Origin: Acidobacteria bacterium AB60
GTDB lineage: Bacteria > Acidobacteriota > Terriglobia > Terriglobales > Acidobacteriaceae
DNA: 64,000 bases
Assembly: GCA_008682415.1 (NCBI GenBank)
Contig: VANK01000005.1
Span: 248,001-312,000, forward strand
Direction of reading: 5' to 3'
Each line of letters opens with the position of its first letter. Position 1 is the first letter of the stretch. Shown here one piece after another: positions 20,166-28,257 of the stretch. The notes beneath the pieces are model-generated. The model did not search any database and had not been told where the DNA came from. It saw only the letters and a list, made by a program, of their open reading frames with translations. The position numbers and the translations under genes were made by a program.

Positions 20166-20767
20166 GCTGACTCACTCCAATCAGTTCGATCCCCCCTCGA
20201 GGACCTGCGTTTAGTTGATCCAGGCTTCCACTTGCCCTCGGTACCGGAATCCAGAATTTCCTTTATGAATCTCTCCGCGAGTTGCTCTGCATGGAAATCG
20301 AGCGACAACTCGTCCCCATCCCGGACGATTCCTTTGTCCCGCGCGATGACGCTTCGTGTGTTTCCGTCATAGCAACGGTACTTCCGCAGAGCGGGTACGA
20401 TTGCCATCTTCGAAGACGCTGAAACGCGGCCGGTCAGCTTTTTCGTCGCCCACAAGAACACGTGGACCAGACGAGTTGCCGCATCATTCGCGCTGCGAGC
20501 TTTGAAGTCTCGAACGGTAAGTTGAATGTCGCCCCCGCTCGACAGTTTGGCGATCCCAGGGATTTGACCGCTCTCTGTGATCTCTTCAACGTTAGCTAGT
20601 ACGTCTCCCCCATCGGTCTTCAACACGCGTGAAGTCTGGCCAGCGTATTTCGCGGTCACCCAAGCGGCCACGCGAGTACGCGCAGCCTCATCCGTAAGCG
20701 CCTGCAAATTTTCTTCAATCGCTCGCATGCAATCTAGCTCGTCCACGGCAAAGCCTCCGCACAACAC
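20162..20767 (-). CDS. Unrecognised protein, cassette gene 1
   Basis: About 201 residues (possible internal start at 20728). N-terminal helices (MRAIEENLQALTDEAARTRV, AAWVTAKYAG) are followed by a helix-rich centre: ATRLVHVFLWATKKLTGRV, VPALRKYRCYDGNTRSVI, and a wing-like turn with DELSLDFHAEQLAERFI. The pattern resembles a winged-helix domain like those suspected in the other two cassette genes. The C-terminus is basic. It is the first gene of the coupled cassette and is preceded by a 630-base AT-rich region. Composition and A/T-ending codons differ from flanking genes, suggesting transfer. Function unknown. Confidence 0.6.
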   Translation of the reverse strand: MLCGGFAVDELDCMRAIEENLQALTDEAARTRVAAWVTAKYAGQTSRVLKTDGGDVLANVEEITESGQIPGIAKLSSGGDIQLTVRDFKARSANDAATRLVHVFLWATKKLTGRVSASSKMAIVPALRKYRCYDGNTRSVIARDKGIVRDGDELSLDFHAEQLAERFIKEILDSGTEGKWKPGSTKRRSSRGDRTDWSESA

Positions 20768-20889
20768 AATAGGAGCACGAGTAGCTTTTTATGTCAATGC
20801 TGTTTATGTACTGCTTATTTACTGATCATACAACATATTCATTTTGAACGATATGTGTACTTATCTATTCGATAGATTAGCCTACCATT

Positions 20890-20939
20890 TGCATTGCTGA
20901 TTATGCTCCAGAGAGCGCTGCTGTTGGGGACGAGTACGC
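20890..20939 (+). repeat. Divergent 50-bp direct repeat, copy 1
   Basis: This segment aligns without gaps to 21170-21219 (36 of 50 bases identical by eye, last 11 identical: GACGAGTACGC). Both copies are followed by a similar GAAAACCGA/GAAACCCGA stretch. Confidence 0.6.
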
Positions 20940-21169
20940 GGAGCCTGAAAACCGAAGGGCCACCCGTCACAACGCGTGAAATTACTGACATAATTGGCCG
21001 ATATTCAAAGGCGGTTTTTGCCAAGACGCGACAAGCTGCGATAAAATTGGCTTGTATATTTGCATTTCATTACAATGCTCTATCCGTACATCATTTTTTA
21101 GTTTTATCCGTAACTGCCTAAATACTAGATAGTTATTCATATATTGAGTTTCTATTTTTGTATCGTATC

Positions 21170-21219
21170 TGCATATTCTTGAATGCTTCCGAGAACACTG
21201 CTGTGGTGGACGAGTACGC
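21170..21219 (+). repeat. Divergent 50-bp direct repeat, copy 2
   Basis: Second copy, exactly 280 bases downstream of the first. The shared core is ACTGCTG/GCTGCTG followed by GACGAGTACGC. It could be the remnant of an insertion boundary or a duplicated recognition site; no integrase is present in the window. Confidence 0.6.
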
Positions 21220-21330
21220 AAGGGTTGAAACCCGAGGCAGCGAGGCGGGGAGTCTACTCGAAAACACGAAGGGAACGCCCTTCGACGAGCCCCCTTCATC
21301 GCCCAGCCGAGTGCGACGCGCACTGGAACA

Positions 21331-21360
21331 CAAAACCCCGGGACTGATCCCGGGGTTTTG
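21331..21360 (-). terminator. Terminator of the Bax-inhibitor-like gene
   Basis: CAAAACCCCGGGA pairs with TCCCGGGGTTTTG across a 4-base loop, 38 bases after the stop of the minus-strand gene to the right. The A/T-rich ends of the stem give T tracts on both strands, so it may terminate in both directions. Confidence 0.85.
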
Positions 21361-21398
21361 ATTTTGCTGCTGAGGATGAATTACTTCGTTTGGCTGGG

Positions 21399-22178
21399 TT
21401 AGTTGCGGTCGCGCATTTTGGCGAGGAGGCGGAGGATCTCGAGGTAGAGCCAGACGAGGGTGACGAGGATGCCGAAGGCGCCGTACCACTCCATATACTT
21501 GGGGGCGCCGTAGTTGACGCCCTGTTCGACGAAGTTGAAGTCGAGGACGAGGTTGAGGGCGGCGATGGCGACCACGATCACGCTGAAGACGATGCCGATG
21601 CCGCCGGAGCCGTTGACCGACGACAAGAACGGCACGTGGAAGAAGCCCAGGATCATCTGCAGGAAGTAAAAGAGCATGATGCCGCCGGTGGCGGCGACAA
21701 CGCCGAGCTGGAACTTCTGGGTGACCTTGATGATGCGCGAGCTATAGGCCAGGAGCAGGGCCAGGAGCGTGCCGAAGGTGAGGGCGACGGCCTGGATGGC
21801 GATGCCGGGGTAGCGCATGTCGAAGACGGCGGAGAGACCGCCGAGGACCAGGCCTTCGAGGAGGGCGTAGATGGGGGCGGTGACGGGGGCCCACTCCTTC
21901 TTGAAGGTGGTGACCAGGGCCATGATGAGTCCGCCGAAGAGGCCGATGCCGAGCAGGGGCGCGACCTGCGCGATGTCGCGGGACTCGAGGAAGCGGTACC
22001 AGGTCCAGGCCGCGGTGGCGAAGGCGCAGATGAGCAGGATGCCGGTCTTGTTGACGGTTCCGCTGAGGGTCATGCGGGAGGCGACGTCGATGGGTCCGTA
22101 CCCGTATCGGCCGCCGCCGCCGACGCCGCGGAAGGTGTTTTCGCCCAGGGCAGGATTTGAGGTCTTCATGAGAGGCAT
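21399..22178 (-). CDS. Bax inhibitor-1/YccA family membrane protein
   Basis: A 259-residue integral membrane protein with about seven hydrophobic helices after a short cytoplasmic N-terminus (SNPALGENTFRG). The SNPAL...F start and the internal APLLGIGLFGGL, YALLEGLVLGGLS and GIAIQAVALTFG segments match the prokaryotic Bax-inhibitor-1-like (YccA/YbhL, PF12811-type) group. Related proteins are proton-gated calcium leak channels or modulators of FtsH; the substrate here is unknown. The start at 22178 is backed by GGAGAC 5 bases upstream. It is a single-gene unit with its own terminator. Confidence 0.9.
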   Translation of the reverse strand: MPLMKTSNPALGENTFRGVGGGGRYGYGPIDVASRMTLSGTVNKTGILLICAFATAAWTWYRFLESRDIAQVAPLLGIGLFGGLIMALVTTFKKEWAPVTAPIYALLEGLVLGGLSAVFDMRYPGIAIQAVALTFGTLLALLLAYSSRIIKVTQKFQLGVVAATGGIMLFYFLQMILGFFHVPFLSSVNGSGGIGIVFSVIVVAIAALNLVLDFNFVEQGVNYGAPKYMEWYGAFGILVTLVWLYLEILRLLAKMRDRN

Positions 22179-22240
22179 GGGTGTCTCCGTTGCTACTAGT
22201 TTATTAGACGTGGGCGGCCGCGGCCGGATTCAGGGGAGGC

Positions 22241-22411
22241 AGTGGATAGTGAACAGTGGTCAGTGGTCAGTGATCAGTTCAGAGAACAGAGATCAGAGAT
22301 CAGGGAACAGACATCAGGGAACAGGGATCAGGTGAGTGGGATTTTCTGAACACTGACAACTGAAATCTGACAACTGCTTCTGAACACTGATCACTGATCA
22401 CTGTTCACTGC
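22241..22411. repeat. Cluster of short dispersed repeats
   Basis: About 170 bases made largely of degenerate CAGTGATC- and AGGGAACAG-type units. The left part runs in plus orientation and the right part in inverted orientation (ACTGATCACTG), so the whole can fold back. It occupies the gap between two minus-strand genes and includes the stop codon of the GH5 gene. Confidence 0.8.
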
Positions 22412-23550
22412 TTTTTGAGCCCCAGCGCCTCCACCACGGCGGGGTCGGGCTGGGCGGGCTGGCCGTCCTGCTTGGTGACGACGCCGAAGCCGCCGCGGTA
22501 GTCCCACATGGTCCAGCCGATGCCGTCGGCTTCGAGGGCAGTGCGGACGTCGTGGATCCAGTTCATGCGGGAGGCGGGGTCGGTGACGCGGCGGTAGGCG
22601 CCGAACTCGTTGCAGAGGAGGGGGACGCCGTGGGATTTGGCCCAGTCGGCGGCGGCGTCCATTTGGAGCTTGATGCGGTGGGCGTCCCAGTGATCGAGCC
22701 AGTAGTGCTGGAAGTCGTAGCGGTCGCGGGGGTCGGGGACCTGCTTGAGGGCGTCGTCCATGGAGCTTTCGGTGGCGGGGTAAGGGATGTTGTGGGTGTA
22801 GATCCACCAGGGCTGGCCCCAGCCGGCGCCCTGGTGGGTGAACTCGTGCGGCTCGTAGAAGTGGAAGTTGTAGATGACGTTGCCGTCGGGGAGAGGGTTC
22901 TGGGTGAGCAGGTCGGCGATGGAGGAGTAGTTGGGGCCGGCGGCGATGAGGGTGTTCTGGGGGGCGGACTGGCGGATGGCCTCGGCGGCGCGGGCCTGGA
23001 TACCGGCCCAGCGGTAGGGGTCGGAGACCTCGGGCTCGTTCATGATCTCGAAGAAGACGAGGTTGGGATCGCGGCTGGCGTAGTGGGCGGCGAGGCGGCG
23101 CCAGAGCATGGTGAAGCGCTCGACGTCGGCGTTGTTGCCGCGGACCCTGGCTTTGTAGTCGGATTCGGGGTGGATGTCGATTTGGACGGCGAGTTGGTGG
23201 CTGAGCATGGTGTCGACGGCGTGGTCGAGGCGGGCGGTGAAGTCGGCGTTGAGGCCGTCGTTGTTGTGCGGCTCGCGCTCGAGGGGGGCGGGGTCGATGG
23301 AGAGGCGGACGCTGTCGAAGCCGAGGCGGGCGATGAGGGCGATGTCGGCGTCGTCGGTGTAGCGGCTGGTGAAGGTGGCGGAGTAGTCGGAGGCGTGCTG
23401 GGCGAACCACTCGGAGGCGTTGATGCCGTGGCGGAGGTGCTGGGCGCGGGCGAAGGCGGTTTTGAGTTCGGCGGCGCGGTCCTGGGCGGGTCCGGGGAGA
23501 GAGAGGGATACGACGGCGAGGAACAAGGCAAGGAGGCGCGCGGCACGCAT
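22405..23550 (-). CDS. Secreted glycoside hydrolase family 5 enzyme (cellulase-like)
   Basis: A 381-residue protein with an N-terminal signal (MRAARLLALFLAVVSLSLPG). A TIM-barrel GH5 pattern is clear: GINASEWF near the start, DSVRLSIDP, then the acid/base Glu172 in FFEIMNEPE, YNFHFYEPHEFTHQ, and the nucleophile Glu315 in LLCNEFGAY; it ends WTMWDYRGGFG. It would cleave beta-1,4-glucan, mannan or a related polymer outside the cytoplasm; the subfamily cannot be fixed from sequence alone. Its final CAG TGA lies inside a dispersed repeat, so the 3' end has been trimmed or replaced by the repeat. Confidence 0.9.
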   Translation of the reverse strand: MRAARLLALFLAVVSLSLPGPAQDRAAELKTAFARAQHLRHGINASEWFAQHASDYSATFTSRYTDDADIALIARLGFDSVRLSIDPAPLEREPHNNDGLNADFTARLDHAVDTMLSHQLAVQIDIHPESDYKARVRGNNADVERFTMLWRRLAAHYASRDPNLVFFEIMNEPEVSDPYRWAGIQARAAEAIRQSAPQNTLIAAGPNYSSIADLLTQNPLPDGNVIYNFHFYEPHEFTHQGAGWGQPWWIYTHNIPYPATESSMDDALKQVPDPRDRYDFQHYWLDHWDAHRIKLQMDAAADWAKSHGVPLLCNEFGAYRRVTDPASRMNWIHDVRTALEADGIGWTMWDYRGGFGVVTKQDGQPAQPDPAVVEALGLKKQ

Positions 23551-23610
23551 CAGGGAGGGGCTCCGGGGGTGAGGTGGAACAACCGTCCACTGTACTACGG
23601 CGGGGAGAGG

Positions 23611-23710
23611 GAACAGTGGTCAGTGGTCAGTGATCAGTGGATGTGGGAGCGGGGAAGGAGAGAGGTGAACGGGTGAAGGAGTGAAAGGTGAAGAGGTGAA
23701 AAAGTGAAGG
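23611..23710. repeat. Dispersed repeat plus short GGTGAA-type tandem repeat
   Basis: 23611-23640 holds CAGTGGTCAGTGATCAG units. 23664-23710 holds six to seven copies of a 7-9 base GGTGAAN unit (GGTGAACG, GGTGAAGG, AGTGAAAG, and so on). It sits between the GH5 and M23 genes, both on the minus strand. Confidence 0.7.
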
Positions 23711-23730
23711 CCCGGAGCGGGTCCGGGCCT
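23708..23730 (-). terminator. Terminator of the M23 peptidase gene
   Basis: On the minus strand, AGGCCCGG and CCGGGCCT form an 8-bp stem with a 7-base loop 9 bases past the stop codon, followed by TCACTTTTTC, a typical T-rich tract. Confidence 0.8.
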
Positions 23731-23738
23731 GGGGGGGG

Positions 23739-24710
23739 TTACCGGCCGGAGCTGGCCATGGAGGAGCCGCCGACTTCGGCGACCTCCTGGTAGCTGGTGC
23801 GGAGGTACTTGTGGGGATTGACGGGGACCATGTGGAGGCGCACCTCGTAGTGGAGGTGGGGGCCGGTGGAGCGGCCGGATTCGCCCACGTAGCCGATGAC
23901 CTGGCCGCGGGTGACGTGGTCGCCGGCGACGACGGACATGGAGGAGAGGTGGCCGTAGACGGTGGAGACGTTGTGGCCGTGGTCGATGACGATCTCGCGG
24001 CCGTAGCCGGTGCCGAATCCCGCGCGCGAGACGTCGCCGTCGGCGGCGGCGCGGACGGGAGACCCGTAGGGGGCGGCGATATCGATGCCGGCGTGGAAGG
24101 CGCCTTCGCCGTTGATGGGATCCTGGCGCTCGCCGAAGCTGGAGGTCACTCGGCCCTCAATGGGCCAGAGGGACGGCGCGTCGGCGAGGGTGGTCCAATC
24201 GCCCGCGAAGCCGGCGGTCAACCCGCCTTCGAGGGCGCGGGCGATGCGGCCGGACATGGCCTGATTGCGAAGGGAGTAGAACTCGTTGAGGGCGGCCTCG
24301 GCGTTCTGGGGATTGCCGTCGTCGGTGAGGGCGAGGGCATCGGGAGCCTGGGCGACGACCTGCTTGGCGGTGCGGGCGGCGAGGAGCTTGCTCTGCCTCA
24401 GGCCGTAGAGCGCGGTGACCTCATTGGCGAGCGCGCCGAGGGAGGCGACCTGGACGTCGCGGTCGTGCGCGATCTGGGCCATCTGGGTGTAGTTTTTGCG
24501 GAGGGTTTCGCGCTCCTGCCGGACCTGGTTGAAGTTTTCCGTTTTGAGCAACATCCGGGTATAGGACCCGGCCAGGCCGACGATGGTGAAGGCACCGATG
24601 AGGGCGGCAGCAACGAATCCGTAGGCGTAGTGCAGGGGGAGGGGGATTTTGCGAACCCGCCCATCTTCGTCCCTTGCAACAAAAAGAATGTAATAGCGTT
24701 TGCGGTTCAT
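23739..24710 (-). CDS. Membrane-anchored M23 (LytM-type) peptidoglycan peptidase
   Basis: 323 residues: a short basic N-terminus, one transmembrane helix (about 30-50), a coiled-coil segment (about 55-105) and a C-terminal M23 domain. Zinc ligands are intact: His206 and Asp210 in FHAGID and His287 in HLHYEV, with the second catalytic His285 and YGHLSS before it. With the metal site preserved it should be an active endopeptidase cutting peptidoglycan cross-bridges, rather than a degenerate LytM activator such as EnvC. It is anchored in the inner membrane and faces the periplasm. Confidence 0.92.
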   Translation of the reverse strand: MNRKRYYILFVARDEDGRVRKIPLPLHYAYGFVAAALIGAFTIVGLAGSYTRMLLKTENFNQVRQERETLRKNYTQMAQIAHDRDVQVASLGALANEVTALYGLRQSKLLAARTAKQVVAQAPDALALTDDGNPQNAEAALNEFYSLRNQAMSGRIARALEGGLTAGFAGDWTTLADAPSLWPIEGRVTSSFGERQDPINGEGAFHAGIDIAAPYGSPVRAAADGDVSRAGFGTGYGREIVIDHGHNVSTVYGHLSSMSVVAGDHVTRGQVIGYVGESGRSTGPHLHYEVRLHMVPVNPHKYLRTSYQEVAEVGGSSMASSGR

Positions 24711-24970
24711 TCTGGATTCTCTCAGTGTCGCAAATTCGCCGTAGCTTTTTGGACAACAGCAGGGCTAAGGGCCTATCGGCCGTCGATTTTGTTTTGGGGT
24801 CAGCAAAAACCCCTGCAGTAAAGGATCGTTGACACAGGCTATCAATGCTGATTGCGCCAGGTCAATCAAAATGGGCCCAACTCCTTCATTTTTAACGAAC
24901 ATAAAGCGAAGAGCCGGGGGTAACAGGGCGGTTTTCCGCTGTCCGTTCGCCTATTCTCAAGGCAGGTTAG

Positions 24971-26008
24971 ATGATGCAAAGGCGCAAAACATCTGCCCGG
25001 CGGGAAGGAGAAGTGGAGCTTCTTCGCCGGATCCGGGACCGTGCGGCGGCGGGTGGCCGCGGCGGCCTACGGCTGGGCATTGGAGACGACTGCGCGCTGC
25101 TGCGGACGCGGCCGGACGAAGAGATCGCGGTGACGACGGACCTGAGCCTGGAGGGGAGGCATTTCCGGCTGGGCTGGCACGCGCCGGAGTCGATTGGGCA
25201 CCGCACGCTGGCGCGCGGGCTGAGCGACCTGGCGGCGATGGGGGCGCGGCCGCTGGGTGCGTTTCTCTCGCTGGGAGTGCCGGCGGAGCTGACGTCTGCG
25301 GCGCGGGGCAGATCGTGGATCGACAGGTTCTATGACGGGCTGCTGGCGCTGGCGCGCGCTCACAATACGCCGCTGGCGGGGGGCGACCTGGCGGAGAGCC
25401 CGGTGGTGGTGGCGGATATCGTGCTGGTGGGCGCGGTACCGGCCGGCGGAGCGCTGCTGCGCTCGGGAGCGCGGCCGGGCGACATCTTATATGTCACGGG
25501 AGAGCTGGGCGGGGCGGCGGCGGGCCTTGCGACCCTGGCGAAGCTGGCGGCGAGGAGAGTGGAGGCCGGGGCAGACCGGCCCATCCGGGTTCCGCGCCGG
25601 CTGGAGGGCATGGTGGCGCGGCATCTTTACCCGGAGCCGCGGATCGCACAGGGGTTGTGGCTGCAGCGGCGGGGGATTGCCTCGGCGGCGATGGATCTGA
25701 GCGACGGGCTTTCGAGCGACCTGGCGCGGATGTGCGAGGAGTCGGGGGTATCGGCCGAGGTGGAGGCGGGCGCGATTCCAGTGGCGGCGGGGGCGACGCT
25801 GGAGGAGGCGCTGCACGGCGGGGAAGACTACGAGCTGCTGTTTGCGGCGCGTCCGGCGGCGCGGGTGCCGCGGAGGATCGGGGGCGTGGCGATTGCGCGG
25901 ATCGGGCACATTGCGCGGGTGCGGCCGCGATCGCCGCAGGTGGCGCTGCGGGGGCCGGAGGGCTTGAGGGCCCTGAAGCCGGGCGGCTGGGAGCACTTCG
26001 CGAAATAA
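24971..26008 (+). CDS. thiL: Thiamine-monophosphate kinase
   Basis: 345 residues matching ThiL, which phosphorylates thiamine monophosphate to the active cofactor thiamine diphosphate with ATP. Visible signatures are an N-terminal GEVELLRRI, the metal-binding GIGDDCALL, TTDLSLEGRHF, GHRTLARGLSDLAAMGA (the ATP/Mg loop) and AMDLSDGLSSDL. The last third is the usual alpha/beta fold ending HGGEDYELLF. Length is close to the family norm. Two ATGs stand in tandem (24971, 24974). No other thiamine genes are adjacent. Confidence 0.93.
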   Translation: MMQRRKTSARREGEVELLRRIRDRAAAGGRGGLRLGIGDDCALLRTRPDEEIAVTTDLSLEGRHFRLGWHAPESIGHRTLARGLSDLAAMGARPLGAFLSLGVPAELTSAARGRSWIDRFYDGLLALARAHNTPLAGGDLAESPVVVADIVLVGAVPAGGALLRSGARPGDILYVTGELGGAAAGLATLAKLAARRVEAGADRPIRVPRRLEGMVARHLYPEPRIAQGLWLQRRGIASAAMDLSDGLSSDLARMCEESGVSAEVEAGAIPVAAGATLEEALHGGEDYELLFAARPAARVPRRIGGVAIARIGHIARVRPRSPQVALRGPEGLRALKPGGWEHFAK

Positions 26009-26192
26009 GTGGGCATGGGGGCGTAACCGCAGCGGGTTTGGGGTGGTCGAAACGGCAGCAGGGAGCGGGTCGTCAGTCGAATCCTATCCGTGCTACAGTC
26101 GATGCCACTGAGACTCGGGCCAAAAGAGAGCCGCCGAGCCGTACCGCCTTTACTTGCTCCATTCGCCACGATTTCCTCGAGGAGGCGATCCC

Positions 26193-27653
26193 ATGAAACT
26201 CCGTATATATCCAGCGACGGCAGGCGTTTCGCTGCTGTTGCTTGCCGGCCTGCTTAGCGCACAGAACACCGCTACGACTTCCGCATCGAAGGTGCGGATT
26301 GTGCGGCTTAGCGAGGTGAAGGGAGCGGTGCTCCTGGACCGAAGCGCGGGCCGAGGGCTGGAACCCGCGATTACCAACCTGCCGATCGTGGAGCAGAACC
26401 GCCTGGAGACGGCGACGGGCGTGGCCGAGGTGGAGTTCGAAGACAACAGCAGCCTGCGGGTGGCTCCCGATTCGGCCGTGGAGTTTCCGGAGCTGTCGCG
26501 GACGGCGGCCGGAACCACGGTGTCGTCGGTTCACCTGATCAAGGGCATGGCGTACCTGACGCTGGTGAAGTCGAAGGGAAACGAGTTCCACCTGCTGTTT
26601 GGCGAGCACCAGGTGGCGGTGCCGCCGGGCACGCACCTGCGGCTGGATGTGAACAACAATGATGCACGTCTGGCGGTGCTGGACGGGGCGGTGACGATCG
26701 ATACCCCGCACGGTCCGATGGAGGTCACGAAGAAGAAGACGGCCACGCTGCTGCTGTCGGGCGACATCGATCCGACGGTGGCGAAGAATGTTGCGGAGAA
26801 CGAATTCGACACGTGGGACAAGCAGTCGACCGATTATCACGCGCGCGCCGCGACCATGAGCGCCTTTGGGAATTCGCCCTATGCGTATGGGATGAGCGAC
26901 ATGATGTACTACGGGGCGTTCAGCGATGTGGGCGGATGCGGGTCGATGTGGCGTCCGTACTTCACGAGCGCGTCGTGGGAGCCGTATTCGGCGGGCGCAT
27001 GGGCGTACTACGCGGGGTCGGGGTATAGCTGGGTCTCTCCGTATCCTTGGGGCTGGACACCGTACCACTACGGATCGTGGAACTACTGCCCGGGCGCGGG
27101 CTGGGGATGGCAGCCGGGCGGGACGTGGAATGGGCTGAACAACGGGACGATGATCGCGATGAACCCGGCGGGCGGGTCGGGCAGGGGGACGATGCCGGTG
27201 ATACCGCCGCATCCACCCAAGCCGGGGAGTCCGTCGCTAGTGCCGGTGATTTCGAAGCCGCTGGTGCGGTCGGAGATGGGCTCGTCGAACTCGTTCGTGT
27301 TCCGCAAGGACTCGGCGGGGTTTGGGGTGCCGCGCGGCGAGCTGGGCCAGCTCAATAAGTTCTCAGCGCATGCCGCGACGCGCGGATCGGTGAGCACGCC
27401 GGTGTACATGAGCATGGGTCCCGGGAGCGGCGTGGAGGCGCGGGGAGGCGCGAGCGCTGCCCTGGGCGCGGGAGCGATGCGCCGGGGATCGCCGCCGCCA
27501 GCCAGGTCTTCCTATGACAATGAACCGTACTCTGCGGGAGGAGGTTCGTATTCCGCACCCGCGGCGCGGCCTGGGTCGTCGAGTTCTTCGAGTTCGGGTT
27601 CGGGGACGCGTTCGGCTCCCGCCCCGACCGGTGGTGGACGCGGACCGCGATAG
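26193..27653 (+). CDS. Secreted FecR-domain protein with Tyr/Trp/Gly-rich region
   Basis: 486 residues. A signal peptide (about 1-25) precedes a FecR-like domain (about 30-185; AEVEFEDNSSLRVAPDSAVEFPE, then LIKGMAYLTL and HQVAVPPGTHLRLD), here outside any FecI/FecA system. The middle is unusually rich in Tyr, Trp and Gly (WVSPYPWGWTPYHYGSWNY), a pattern seen in DUF6600-like acidobacterial and proteobacterial secreted proteins. The tail is Ser/Gly/Pro-rich and probably disordered. A strong GAGGAGGCG ribosome-binding site fixes the start. It probably acts in the periplasm or at the surface; the exact function is unknown. Confidence 0.8.
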   Translation: MKLRIYPATAGVSLLLLAGLLSAQNTATTSASKVRIVRLSEVKGAVLLDRSAGRGLEPAITNLPIVEQNRLETATGVAEVEFEDNSSLRVAPDSAVEFPELSRTAAGTTVSSVHLIKGMAYLTLVKSKGNEFHLLFGEHQVAVPPGTHLRLDVNNNDARLAVLDGAVTIDTPHGPMEVTKKKTATLLLSGDIDPTVAKNVAENEFDTWDKQSTDYHARAATMSAFGNSPYAYGMSDMMYYGAFSDVGGCGSMWRPYFTSASWEPYSAGAWAYYAGSGYSWVSPYPWGWTPYHYGSWNYCPGAGWGWQPGGTWNGLNNGTMIAMNPAGGSGRGTMPVIPPHPPKPGSPSLVPVISKPLVRSEMGSSNSFVFRKDSAGFGVPRGELGQLNKFSAHAATRGSVSTPVYMSMGPGSGVEARGGASAALGAGAMRRGSPPPARSSYDNEPYSAGGGSYSAPAARPGSSSSSSSGSGTRSAPAPTGGGRGPR

Positions 27654-27675
27654 AGCGCGAAGCGCAGCTGTTCTT

Positions 27676-27702
27676 CAAGGCCTCGCCGATGGCGAGGCCT
27701 TG
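27676..27702 (+). terminator. Terminator of the FecR-domain gene
   Basis: A perfect 12-bp stem, CAAGGCCTCGCC/GGCGAGGCCTTG, with loop GAT lies 22 bases after the stop codon and is followed by TTGTTTG. Confidence 0.85.
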
Positions 27703-27774
27703 TTGTTTGCGCGAACGAAGGGCTTCGCCGGGACTCTATGATGAACTGCGTACGTGCGAGCGAGGACTAGCCGA

Positions 27775-28257
27775 TTGACGAATGTGTTTTGGATCAATGG
27801 GGACCGGGCGCCGCACCTGGCGATTGTGATGCGGCCGCCGGGAGAGGACCGGCTTCCGGACGCGATGCGGCGCATGCGCGCCAATGGGATCGAGACGGTG
27901 ATCTCGATGCTGCCCCCGCATGAGGCGGAGTGGCTGGGGCTGGCGTCCGAGCAGAGCGCTGCGGAGCGCGTGGGGATGGGGTATCTGAACTTTCCCATCG
28001 TGGATACGCAGGTTCCGGAGAATCTAGGCGCGTTCCGTGCATTTGTGGCCGATGTGGCGCGGCGGCTCGGCGAGGGAGAGCATATCGGGGTGCACTGCCG
28101 GGGATGTATCGGGCGGGCGACGATTCTGGCGGCGTGCACGCTCGTGCACCTGGGCTGGGGTGCTGAGGATGCGCTGGAGGCGATCGAGAACGCGCGCGGC
28201 GAAGAGGTCCCCGACACGCCGGAGCAGGCGGAGTGGATCAGGAACTTCAAGCCATGA
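27775..28257 (+). CDS. Dual-specificity-phosphatase-like protein
   Basis: About 160 residues from a TTG start preceded by GAGGA; a GTG at 27754 is an alternative. The cysteine-phosphatase P-loop is present: HCRGCIGR (Cys108 nucleophile, Arg114), within VHCRGCIGRATILAAC, which is the C-x5-R signature. Upstream, VISMLPPHEAEWLGL and NFPIVDTQVPEN match the general-acid region of small dual-specificity phosphatases, with Asp in IVDTQVP. It could remove phosphate from Tyr, Ser/Thr or a small molecule. It is translationally coupled to the next gene (ATGA). Confidence 0.8.
   Translation: MTNVFWINGDRAPHLAIVMRPPGEDRLPDAMRRMRANGIETVISMLPPHEAEWLGLASEQSAAERVGMGYLNFPIVDTQVPENLGAFRAFVADVARRLGEGEHIGVHCRGCIGRATILAACTLVHLGWGAEDALEAIENARGEEVPDTPEQAEWIRNFKP

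Larger units (their letters stand above)
20768..21330. other. AT-rich non-coding flank of the cassette
   Basis: About 560 bases with markedly lower GC than the window. No convincing gene: the only open frames are short and lack start signals. It presumably contains the cassette promoter near its left end. Two related 50-bp segments are annotated separately. It ends at a strong terminator belonging to the gene on the right. Confidence 0.5.

Noticed and set aside
20894..21121. Possible small gene in the AT-rich flank (75 codons)
   Set aside because: No ribosome-binding site, no family-like sequence, and it spans one of the diverged direct repeats.
22552..23676. Open frame on the plus strand opposite the GH5 gene
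   Set aside because: Val/Gly/Glu-rich shadow of the GH5 coding strand without family features.
24711..24970. Promoter for thiL based on a TTGACA near 24829
   Set aside because: No -10 element at acceptable spacing could be found, so it was not annotated.
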